This document shows positions 47,001 through 56,879 of a DNA stretch of 64,000 bases, piece after piece; position 1 is the stretch's first letter, and every line of letters begins with the position of its first letter. The notes below the pieces were generated by a model, which saw only the letters and a program-made list of their open reading frames with translations, was not told where the DNA came from and did not search any database. The DNA is taken from contig CP126201.1 in NCBI GenBank assembly GCA_030272155.1, positions 4,698,501-4,762,500 on the forward strand, in the 5' to 3' direction. Position numbers and translations under genes: made by a program. Source of the DNA: Tetradesmus obliquus (lineage: Eukaryota; Chlorophyta; Chlorophyceae; Sphaeropleales; Scenedesmaceae).

Positions 47001-48841
47001 GCCAAACATCCCTTGACAGCTGGTTGAAACGTACTCCTGAGCAAGCATCAGCTGAGGTTGTGTGCTGCTGCTGCTGCTGCAGGCAGCCTCAAGCTCGCCA
47101 GCAAAATGCTTGCCAGCAGCGCGGCAGTGACGGCCAAGCTGGGCCAGGCAGCCATCAGCGACATGGGTGCTGAGGCATATGACCTGCAGCTGCACTTCAG
47201 GATCGCGCTGTACCAGGTGAACCCTACAAGAAGAACTGGTTATGTGCTGTGCTCAGAGGCCATCAGCATGCGGCACGTGCAGCCGATGAACTCAGGCTGT
47301 ACAGAAGGCATCGTGTTGAGCGTACAGGGCAGTTGCGCCAGATGGATAGCCGCAGCGAGTTGATGCCTGCTGGCTTCTACTTCTGATGTAGCCAGGCATA
47401 GCAGCGGGATTGGGATTAGCAGCTTAGTCCTGCTGTATGGTGCTGCTGCTGCTGCCGCTACTGCTACCACAGAACAATGCAAGTGAGATGGTGGCTGTTG
47501 CTGGGCGCATGGCGGAGCACCCTGGGGTGGGCCATGAGTACATGTTCAAGCTGTACGAGTGGTCCTGCAAGCCGCCAAACACGTGAGTTGCATGTGTGAA
47601 TGGTGCAGCAGCAGGGTGAAGGTGCAATTCGGTTTTTCATATACATCTGAGCAGTTCGGCATTGCCTACCAGTGGCAGACCTTCTTGGGGCAATGACTGG
47701 GTCTGCCAGGGTCACGTCTCCAAGCACACAGCACAGCAATGCTGCATCAATGGCATCACAGTTCTCGCACCTCAATGATGCACCTGCTTCAACTGCTGTC
47801 CACCCTGGGCTGCTGCTGCCGCCGAGCGCAGGCACCCTGAGGTGGCTGTTGCTGCGCTGGAGGGCTGCCTGCGCAAGCTGATGGCTGTGCCGCAGCCCAA
47901 CTACGGCCGCGTGGCGCTGGTGCTGCGGCTGCTCATCCAGCGCGCGAGCTCAGACGCTGCAAAGCTGCACCTGTACAGGTGGGGCTGCACAGCAGTGCGC
48001 TGAATGCGCATACAATTAAAATGCACTGGATAGGCATGTGTGCAGCCAAACTGAATTGCTAGCAGATGAAGCATGTGCACTGGCCTTGCACGGGCCCAAG
48101 TTACTTACAGGGGTTGGCCTCTGTCGTGCAGCGTGTACAGCATCTACTCCCGCCTCATCAGCCCAGTGGCCATGCCAACACACACCGGCTTTCATGCATG
48201 CTAGGCATGTGCACAGCTGGTGGTGTGCCGACATGTGCGGCCTTCTGCTGCGGCTGCTAATCCTGGGCTTCTCCTGTACTGCTCCGTCTCTGCTGCCGCT
48301 GCTGCTGCTGTGCAGGGAGGCATGCGGCATCCTGTCCACGCTGCAGCCTGGCGCCTACCCAGCCCAAGAGGCAGCGTGGCTAGTGGGGGACGCCTGGCGC
48401 TGCGGCAGCATGCACGCGCGCTTCGGCAGGCACAGCCAGGCTGCTGCGTTCATGGAGGTGAGGCACAGCTTGGCAGCGCGGCAGTCGGGACGAGGATACT
48501 TATGTTGCATGCGGAGTGAATGACAGTTGCGACGCGCGAACAAACCTAGGGCTGAAGGTACAAGGCAGTTTGGATCACACCTCTTGCCTGTATTGAGCGT
48601 TATGGCGGTACAGATAGTGCTTGCAACATGCAGCTGACCAGGACAGGCCAAGATACACTGTCTGCCCTGCCTGCTGCTGCTGCTGCTGCAGGTGGCTCTG
48701 GAGCTGCTGCCCATCTGCCCCATGCACCAGCAGCAGAAGCCGCTCCTGATGCAGCGCCTTGAGCAGGAGCGGGCAGCAGCAGCAGCAGCAGCAGGAGGAG
48801 TAACAGCTGCAGTCAGGCCTGGCATCACTGGATGCGCTTGA
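41060..48841 (+). CDS. ZIP4: Meiotic TPR protein ZIP4/SPO22 (TEX11-like)
   Basis: About 20 exons, roughly 1,100 residues. Exons read: 41060-41266, 41446-41610, 41808-42044, 42067-?, 42238-42402, 42658-42910, 43182-43365, 43719-43814, 44048-44345, 44520-44619, 44914-45007, about 45154-45345, 45662-45853, 46048-46333, 46735-46899, 47083-47216, 47473-47582, 47832-47978, 48316-48457 and 48692-48841. The exon 4 donor and the 45007/45154 junction do not close in phase by eye. The helical TPR-like pattern (IWGSICAVWNTAVGVANNGH, ANQAWAALEMWEQAEVLLAN, NHAAGKFRGKDFQAAVKFF, RVARALAVCHLGLGQLSQS, HEYMFKLYEWSCKPPNT) fits plant ZIP4 and animal TEX11. In yeast, plants and mammals these ZMM-group proteins promote interfering crossovers. 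Ala/Gln tracts inflate the length. Assignment rests on architecture and motif memory, not a search. Confidence 0.82.
46522..46734 (+). repeat. Acceptor echo of a ZIP4 exon
   Basis: The head of the exon at 46735 (TGATGGACGACTACCAGGG, coding MDDYQGSAVLMHTSA) has a decayed copy at 46522 (MDAYQRCAVFMHTSA), also right after a CAG, 213 bp upstream. Confidence 0.8.
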
Positions 48842-49463
48842 CGGTCAGGGCTTGGCAGAGTGGTGATCGCTATGTTGTATGGTGCACAGGCCAGCCCTGA
48901 CGGGGAAAAAGGTCTGTGCTGTACACCAAGTACGTTGCTTACTGCAGGTGTAAGCAGGCAAGGATCGATGGCTTCTGACTGCCAGGTGACCTTAAGCAAG
49001 CTTGCTGACCTTGATACCTTTCACAGTACCATGGTATGCGATGTCAAACCACGTCATGTTGGAAGACCACAGGATGCACAGTCGTATAAAATCTATCTGT
49101 ATGCCTAGTCTGCATAGCGTTTCGTAGAAATCAATGGCATTCTGTCACCGAGAGACATGCGGGTACAGCTACAAACCCTAGCGACAGGAGAACAGTGGCA
49201 AGGCACAGCCATCGCACACAATGGAGAACCAAAACATGTCGTATGACCGTCTTACTGCATGCAGCTTTATACTGTTATGCTTGCCGCTGCCACTGGTGAT
49301 GAAGATGCATCAGAGCGGGAACGGACCCTCCGCGTCTGCCAGTAGCAACTTTCGATATCAAATCCTTTGTTGCTAATGTGATATCCTGAATTTAGAGCTC
49401 TGTGCTCTGCGGGCAAAGCAGAAGATGCGAAGCGTTCGAAAGCAGTAGAGCACAGCATCAAGC
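48842..49463. other. Intergenic between ZIP4 and the BTB gene
   Basis: ZIP4 3' UTR with a TGTAA at 48949-48953, then the upstream region of the BTB gene. No gene seen. Confidence 0.45.
48949..48953 (+). terminator. Likely TGTAA poly(A) signal of ZIP4
   Basis: TGTAA, the usual green-algal polyadenylation motif, lies 108 bases past the ZIP4 stop. Confidence 0.45.
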
Positions 49464-51300
49464 ATGGCCTACTTGGCCAACTACTTCAAGAGGCAGGACT
49501 TATCTGACATAGACATTGTCTTCAGACTGAACCAAATAGAGCAACAAGTGCAACCAGGCATCTCTGAGGACGATGCAAGCCCGCCCACGAAACGCGCCAG
49601 GCGCGAGACAGCGGATGAAGCTGTGGATGCAGCAGACAAGCACTCGCTGCAGCTGTCGCGTTTTCCTGGCCACAAGATTGTGCTTTTCAGTGTTGAGTAC
49701 TTCAAAGCACGGGTGAATGAACAGGCAACATGCGGCTTCACTAGGCGCAGACTGATGGCAGTATGTGGTTGTAGCACTGCACACACAGAATTGATGCCTC
49801 GACAGCAGCTGTCGATGCATCTTGCAGCGCATCATACACCGCTGTCATCCATGCAACCTGGAGCAATGGCTGTATAACCCATCAGAAACAACGGTGGAAT
49901 GGCCTGGCTGCTGCACTGTCTGCTGCTTGCTGCAGGGGTGCCACTGGCAGGCGCAGCGCACTGCAGCTGACACCTGCAAGCATGGCAAGGCAAGTGGCAG
50001 CTCTGCGGCCGCAGCGCGCGACTCTGTGCACCTGACCATTGATAGTGCAGAGCAGCTGCCAGCAGCAGAGGCAGTCATTGCGGCAATGTACGGAGTACCA
50101 GACGCACTTAGCAGACTGCAGCCGAAGCAGCTAGTGCATGCAGTGGTGATTGCAGACATGCTGGGCGCAGGAGACTCAACACAGAAGGCAGTGGCGGTGC
50201 TGAAAAGTTCAGCGCAGTCGGAGCAGGGCTTGTCAGCAGCAGCACTCAAGGCCTTAACCAGCATGGAAGCTTGGCCGGATTGTCTGCTGCAGCTGCTGCC
50301 AACCATCGTGAAGAACACCGCTTGCCGCCGCTGTTACCCCAGCGGAGTAGAGGCCATCGCAGCAGCAGACACCGCTGCAAGCACGCAGCGGCTGCTGCTT
50401 GTGGTGTTTGGTGACTTGGAAGCAGCATGCGCTGACAGGCAGTTGAAGCAGCTGCTGCTGTCGCTGCCGCTGCCAGCCATGCAGCTGCTGCTCAGTTCAG
50501 ATCAGCTACGCCTGGCGTCAGAAGACACCGTGCTGTATGTGGCACGTGCTTACCTCCCACTGTGCTTTGAGGCGATCTTTGATGGTAAAAAGGCAATTGA
50601 CGCTGCCGCAAAGGCCTCATTCATGGCGGGGGTCCAGGCAGCACTGGCATCTGTCGTACGCGCGCCCCATCTGTCTCTGTTTGCGCTCACTTGCGCTGCA
50701 CTGGCTGACACGTCACTCAGCAGCAGTGCAGAGCCGCTGCATGCTCACATCTCTCAGGTGCGCAGCCTGCTGTCAATCAAGCAGGCTGCGACAGCAGAGC
50801 AGCTGGCGACAGCAGTGCATGAGCTGGGCAACGTTCCTGCAAGCTGGCGGCTGGGTCTCCGCCAGATCAGGCCACTTGCTGGAGTGCGGCTGGAGTGGCG
50901 GCTGCCAGTGGAGCAGCTGCGGCAGGCCTGCAAGGACAGCTTTGCGCAGCAGACGACGGTAGACATCTGGAGCCCTGCATGTAGTCCCCCAATGGCCGGC
51001 CTGACCTGGCAGTTGCAGGTTCAGTGCGCGCAGCAGGATGGAGGCACTGTGGTGAGGCTGTATGTAGAGCCTTGCCAGCTGGCTGCAGGCGTGTGGTACA
51101 AGTGCAGGTGCACTGCTGCATGGGGCGGGGTGAAGCGCAGCAGTAGGGGGACGCCCGCTGCCAGCCTCAGAGGCTGGGACAACTTCCTGGCTCTGGCTCC
51201 TATGGCAGAGGGTGGATGGGTTGATGCAGTGTGGGCGGCTGAGGGCCAGCCGACGTCCAGGGAGATGCTGCTGCGGCTGCACGTGCACAGTGTCGGATGA
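49464..51300 (+). CDS. BTB/POZ-BACK domain protein
   Basis: Two exons: 49464-49712 and about 49936-51300 (TGA), 537 residues. The first exon opens MAYLANYFKRQDLSDIDIVF, then a basic KRARRE patch that could be nuclear-targeting, and ends in a BTB core (FPGHKIVLFSVEYFKAR). The second exon continues the BTB fold (VHLTIDSAEQLPAAEAVIAA then MYG) and a BACK-like helical region (QLVHAVVIADMLGA, ALKALTSMEAWPDCLLQLLP). The C-terminal third is β-rich (GLTWQLQVQC, VVRLYVEPCQ). BTB-BACK proteins usually act as Cullin-3 ubiquitin-ligase adaptors; the substrate is unknown. A TGTAA at 51970-51974 is a possible poly(A) signal. No exon echoes are seen in its single intron. Confidence 0.85.
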
Positions 51301-52087
51301 CAGGGAGGCGTTCGTTGCTATGGCGTTGCTATGGCTTGATGGGCAACATGCTGATGATGTTACAGATGATGACGGTGTCGGATGAGGCTGCCTGCACTGG
51401 CAGCATGCCGCATGATGCATGCATGATGCCACCATGGGAGAACCAGAGGGCCTGCAGTTCATTTGGCTTGACCAGATACAATGTGTTGTCAGACAAATGG
51501 GGCATTCAATGTGTATTGGCGGATGCATTGATGCCGTCCCTGCATATCAACCGCTTGTGCTGCCGCAGGTGGCTAGCGCTGGCGGTTGCTTGAATGTACG
51601 AGTCGTTGGCTGCAGTAACTACTGTGCTAACAGCATTGATAGGCATGATCATTTGATTGCAAGGCTGGCGTGTTGGGCTGTAGCTGGTGGCAGTGTACAG
51701 CAGATTGAACACCTGACACATGCTGCATGCACGTGCGGCACCAAACTTCAGATATCCTAGCAAGCCAAACTTCTCTGCCATCTACCTGACATACCTGCCG
51801 GGCCACGAGGGCATCATCGTCATTAAGTTACCATGAAACAGCCACCAACGCAAACTCAACTGGTTCCCAAGAAATGCATACAGCATCAATGCAGCTGCTA
51901 GCTAGGGAGCGCTCCCTGGATGCTCAGCGGTGCAGTGCTGGCAGCCCCCTCTCCCCGTCCGCCTGTGTCTGTAACGTGAATCAAGAAAGAGAAGGCGCCA
52001 TGCATGGTAAGTTCAAATAGTTGCAAATCAGTTGCAGCAACAGCGTTGCAGCCATGCAGACATTCCCCGGGTATCCCTGCTACTCAT
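51301..52087. other. Convergent intergenic region, BTB and RING gene 3' ends
   Basis: 3' UTRs of two genes facing each other. Only the TGTAA at 51970-51974 (+) stands out. No gene supported. Confidence 0.45.
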
Positions 52088-54514
52088 TCACGCCAGGATA
52101 ATGCCGGGCACCTGTGAAGCTACAGGAACCCTGCACACAGGGCACAACGCGCTACTACAATCATTACTGCCGCTGCTGCTGCCGCCGCCCTCCCGCTGCG
52201 CCAGCTGCTGCAGGTGGCGCGAGCAGCCCTGGCACAGCACCAGGTGCTTGCAGGGCAGCAGCAGCGTGTCACGCGGCGCATCCAGGCACACAACGCAGTG
52301 TGTTGCCTGGTGCAGCTGCTCCTCTGCACTCAACCCACCAGCAGCAGCTACTGCTGCTGCTGCTGCTGACGCACGGCCCACAGATCCACATGCCAAGTGA
52401 GTGCTGCTGCTTGACCCTGGCGCAGCACCGCTGCTGTTGCTGCTGGTGTGCTGTGCACCGGCCGCCTCTGCTGCTGCTTGGTCCCACAATGGCCCATTCC
52501 CCGCCACATCAATGATAGCACGCAGAGGCTGCACATCTTCTGGTCTGAGGCGGGCAGAGGCAGTGGCCAGGAACGTCCCAAGTGCGTCCAGCAGGCGCGC
52601 CCGCAGCAGCTGCAGAGGCCTCGCAGCACCGGTGCCTTCACTGCTGCCACCGCTGCCGCTCCTGTGGCTGTCAGTTGCGCCGCTGCTGTGCCTGCTGCTG
52701 CTGCTTGGTTGTGCTGCAAACTCTGTCGCTGCTGCTGATGAGGATGACGCGCCAACAGCAGGCAGAACAGCAGCCCTGCGGTGCCTGCTGCAGCCGCTGC
52801 AGCAGTTGCTGCACAGCAGGTTGGCACACGCAGGGCTCGCAACGCCGCCACAACTGCAGCTGCCTGGCTGCCCTGCTGCTGGCCGTGCTGGTTCAGGATA
52901 GCCGTGCCTGTCACAGCCACTGCAGCAGTTGCTGCAGAGTACGTTGTCGCAGGCAGGGCTTGCAATGCCGCCACAGCTGCAGCTGCCAGGCTGCCCTGCT
53001 GCCGGCCGTGCTGGTTCTACGTTGCCGTGCCTGCTGCACCCCTGGCAGCAGCTGCTGCATAGCAGGTTGTCGCACGCAGGGCTTGCAATGTTGCCACAGC
53101 TGCAGCTGCCAGGCTGCCCTGCTGGCGGGCATGCTGGTTCAGGGAAGCCGTGCCTGCTGCAGCCGGTGCAGCAATCGCTGCACACCAGGTGAGCGCAAGC
53201 AGGAGAGGCAACTTTGCCGCAGCTGCAGCTGCCTGGCTGCCCTGCTGGCGACCGTGCTGGTTCTGCGTTGCCGTGCCTGCTACACCCCTGGCAGCAGCTG
53301 CTGCACAGCAGGTTGTCGCAGGCAGGGCTTGCTATGTTGCCGCAGCTGCAGCTGCCAGGCTGCCCTGCTGCCGGCCGCGCTGGTTCTGCGCTGCCATGCC
53401 TGTCACAGCCGTTGCAGCAGTTGCTGCACTGCAGGTTGTCGCACGCAGGAGAGGCAATATTGCCGCACCTGCAGCTGCCAGGCTGCCCTGCTGGCGGCCT
53501 CAGGCGGATGTCATCGGCTACTATGTAGACATGCAGATGGTCCCCGATATACATGTTTGAGTGAAAATTATCCAGCTCCTCTTCAATCTGGTAGGGGTAG
53601 CACACCTCCAACAGCCGTGCCATCCCAATGCTCTGGCAGTACCACTCCTTGGCCTGCAGGCGCACATGGCAACAGCGCTGCAAAGGTTACAAGGTGATGG
53701 TGGCCTCCAGCTGTTGCAGCTGCACATCCGCGACGTGTCATTCACACAGGGCTTCTAAGCATCAGCACAGGCCTGCAACTCTTCAAACATTGCCTGCTGT
53801 ATAGCTCGATCAGAGCTCCATGCCCTTGCCAGTGCATCCGCATGCAGCCCCCTGCCGCCTGTTTCTGCGTGAGGACCTTACCAATGTACCAAAGACCACA
53901 GCTGCCCCGGCCACTGCCGGCTGATTGCTGGGGATGAGGTACAGCGTCTTCACAAAATGGCCTCCCTCCCAGCGCTCATAATTCTTCTTCGGCTCGCAGA
54001 GGTACCACTCCCCGCTGCAGACTCGCTGCAGCATGTCTTCATCCAGTTCTATGGGATCACCAAAGTGGGGGCAGCAGCCGCCAGCGTTGCTGTCACGGCA
54101 CACCGTCACTGTTGTGGCAATGAGCGGGAACGCCTGCAGGAGCAGGAGCAGCAGGAGCAGCAGAGGAGCAGCAGCAGCAGTGTATTAGTACCCCTTGACA
54201 CAAGACAGCCTACATGGTGCATGGAGCACCGCCTGCAAGAATTGAAGACGTCTAACAGTAATCTGGCCGACAAGCAGGCACACATGGGGCTCGCTGCTTC
54301 TGCAGACTAGCTACAAACTGCTTGACAAGCGCTGAGGTGAGGCACTACTGTTTGATGGGCAGCTGTGTAAAAGCAGCAGCGGCCGAGACATACAAAGGGA
54401 CGTTCAAATCACCTCTGTGAGCCCCTTCTTCCTGCTGTTGCGTGTCGAGCCGAGGATGACTCCGGCTTCCAGCACAGAGTCCCTGTCCTTGGTGCTGTGC
54501 AAGATGCACACCAT
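52088..54514 (-). CDS. RING-finger protein with six 41-residue Cys/His-rich repeats
   Basis: Three minus-strand exons join in phase 0: 54514-54413, 54133-53882 and 53653-52088, 639 residues from MVCILHSTKD. Residues 1-168 form a unique domain (CCPHFGDPIELDEDM, SGEWYLCEPKKNYERWEGGH, YQIEEELDNFHSNMYIGDHL). Residues ~169-412 are six tandem repeats of 40-41 residues with the pattern CxCGx2ASPACx4CxxCCxGCxRHG, i.e. seven Cys and one His each, enough for two metal ions. A Ser/Ala-rich linker follows. Residues ~571-639 are a C3HC4 RING (CVVCLDAPRD, PCKHLVLCQGC, LCPVCR) of the type placed at the end of E3 ubiquitin ligases. I do not recognise the repeat family. Ubiquitin ligase activity is a family inference; the repeats may bind protein, nucleic acid or metal. 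Confidence 0.85.
52772..53503 (-). repeat. Coding tandem repeat, 123-bp period, six copies
   Basis: The six Cys/His-rich units are encoded by 123-bp in-frame repeats, the first unit 120 bp, on the minus strand. Copies 2 and 4 differ only slightly, suggesting recent unequal exchange, while copies 1 and 6 at the ends are more diverged. Confidence 0.9.
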
Positions 54515-55664
54515 TGCTGCTTTCCTGTTAACCCTGTTCCTGCGAGAGCGCTGATTTGGTGCGATTCACCGAACACTGATGGAGTTTAAAGCTGTGCGAT
54601 TGATGTTGCCATGAGAGCACGTCTGCTTGATTAAACGGGCGGCAACAGTGCGGCGATCAGAGCGTTCGCATTCAGTGGTGCCGACTCAAGCGTGTTCAAC
54701 CAAAGAATGCTAACATCGTACCGCAGGGGCCTGAATGAAAAGCAGCGTCAGCAGCGTAGCATGGCTTTTACCGCTTAAAACCTATCCAACCCAACTCACT
54801 GCCTCCCTTTTTGAATTACCACCGAAAATACGGCGCCGGGCAGCGTCATTCAGCCGTAAGCATTGCAGTATTCAAAGCTTCACAGGTCGAAGCCAGCAGC
54901 ATCTCCAGAGCGGCCTGCAGTGAGTGCAGTGCCAGTGGCTGCACTGCTGAACCTAAGGTTCTCAAACTCTGGAGCAGTGTACTACTGTTGATACCACAAA
55001 CTCACGTGCATTCCATTAGGAGCGCAGCCCTTCTTGATTACTGGATCATTTACCCATATCACTGGACTTTCAAAAAGCCCTGCACAGTTTCTCAGGTGTC
55101 TCGACACGAACCGCCATACATCCACTGGATGCGTGCCAGTCAATTCACATTCAACCCCTGCCCTCAACAACAATAAAGCAGCATGGTGACCACAAAGCGT
55201 TTTCTAAGCGACAACCAGGTAGCGATGCGTAATGTCTGCATCTGATGCAGCACCGCCAATCAGGTTACCACAGGAACACAGCCGTGCAGCCATCTCGCAT
55301 GAACGCACCTTGACAGCGATTGCTTGTCCACAGCTTCAGCCAAATCCACACTGAATTTTTAAAGGCTGGCACTTGGGCAGCTGCCATCAACCGCCTGCAG
55401 CAAACATATAAGCTACACCAACGCTGCTGCTGGCCGGCCAACAGCACCATAACCTCCTGCCCTTGGCAAGGTGCCTTACAGCCCAACAAGGAGGCAAAAA
55501 CTCTGCCCAGCAGCCCCACACCAAACTGTCGCCCCTGGCCGCTACTGAACCACATAGTCCAACCTTTAGCATTAACACTGCGCCCGCGCGCAAGGCGTAA
55601 CAGCAGCATTATATCAAGTCGTCAGCTGCTGCTACCGCTGCGGCATGCGCTGGCCGCATGCCGT
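54515..55664. other. Intergenic between the RING and ELOF1 genes
   Basis: Contains the RING gene promoter and the ELOF1 3' UTR, both on the minus strand. ORFs on the + strand (54735-55176) have no recognised motif. No gene supported. Confidence 0.4.
55476..55480 (-). terminator. Likely TGTAA poly(A) signal of ELOF1
   Basis: TTACA on the + strand reads TGTAA on the minus strand, 185 bases past the ELOF1 stop. Confidence 0.45.
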
Positions 55665-56232
55665 CTATGTGTTCTGCTTCTCACACTCGTCCAGCCAGTC
55701 GTGATACACGTCGATCGGCTCGCTGAGGTGGTGGATGTTGCTGGTGAAGCTCTCAAGGCAGCTCACACAGCTGACCGTGCCGCGGCTCATCTCCCAGTCC
55801 ATCTGGCAGTACACAGTCTGGCTGCTGTTGCAGAAGGGGCAGTTGAACTGCTCCTCCAGCTTAGGCGCGGCCTGCAGGAATAGCAGGGCAATGGCATTAT
55901 TATTAAGCATTTCTGCTGAGTAGCGAGCGACATCGCTTGCAGGGAGCGTCAATGCCTGCAGGATGCAGCGGCAGCACGTTCGCCAAGGAGCAACAGTGTG
56001 CTGTGGGATTGCTGTGATAGCAGCTGCACGGCAGCAGAGGCTGCACGGCCCTGGTCGCATGGAAGTGCTATTCAAGTGCTGTAGAAGTCCACCACAACTG
56101 CATAATGTATCCACAGAGTGTTGCGACCTACAGCTGCTGCATGAGTGCCGTGCAGCAGGCATGCAGCTGCGCAAGCAGCAGGTGCCCCACCTTCTTGGGA
56201 GGGGGCTTTGCGCTGCTCTTGCGCTTGCCCAT
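55665..56232 (-). CDS. ELOF1: Transcription elongation factor 1 homolog (ELOF1/Elf1)
   Basis: Two exons: 56232-56191 (MGKRKSSAKPPPKK) and 55871-55665 (TAG), 82 residues, the usual family length. The basic tail and the C4 zinc ribbon (FNCPFCNSSQTVYCQ, then VSCVSCLESF), followed by NIHHLSEPIDVYHDWLDECE, match eukaryotic Elf1/ELOF1 almost end to end. The protein binds RNA polymerase II near the downstream DNA and helps elongation through nucleosomes and transcription-coupled repair. The gene is head-to-head with OFD1 across 647 bases. No exon echoes are seen in its single intron. Confidence 0.96.
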
Positions 56233-56879
56233 TGAGCTGCCGCAAGCTCCTCCCCTTTTGTGGCTGTGGTTTCTTGAGTTGCTGCCACTCTGGTGACCCC
56301 TGTTGCTTTCAGGTGTGCTGTGCTGCTGTGCTGGAACGGATTGCGCTTGGGCGTGTCTCTGCCTCGCTTGGCAAAGCTACTTGCGGGTCAAAGAACGTGC
56401 TTGTGAGACTTGAACAGCCGTCAAACAGCCGTGTAAGCGAGATCGGGCAGCAGGACGCAGCACAGCAAAGAAAGCAGGTGCCCTGAACGCACTGTCTAGA
56501 GGCAACCAAAACTTGAACAGTAATTGATGCAAAAACCAGGTTGGTTAGCTGGTGTCGTGAGGCTTCCATTAGATAGGATTGCTCCGGCGATTGCTAGGTT
56601 TCGACACTGTTGTTGTTTGTTTTGGCGATGACAGCTGAGCTCCCTCAGGGTGTCCCAGCTTCCACAACAACGAAGCTTACAGCATTCACCATAAGTACCT
56701 CGTTCCGGTGACTCATTAGGACCGACATCAGCACAACAACATCTACTGCTCAACACTCAATGTGGCAAAGTTCCCTGTACCAGTTCGCAGGCAACAACCC
56801 GATTACTAAATTTCAATGCTGGACAGACTCAATTAGTTGCAGCTGTTAGTGGAGCAGTGCTCATCCATAGCACTACAGC
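56233..56879. promoter_or_regulatory. Bidirectional promoter region, ELOF1 / OFD1
   Basis: The 647 bases between two divergent start codons must contain both promoters and leaders. No TATA box or distinct regulatory motif can be placed with confidence. Confidence 0.5.

Noticed and set aside
52582-53697. 371-codon + strand frame opposite the RING gene
   Set aside because: Antisense shadow of the Cys-rich repeats. The minus-strand frame has clear RING and repeat motifs and joins upstream exons in phase.
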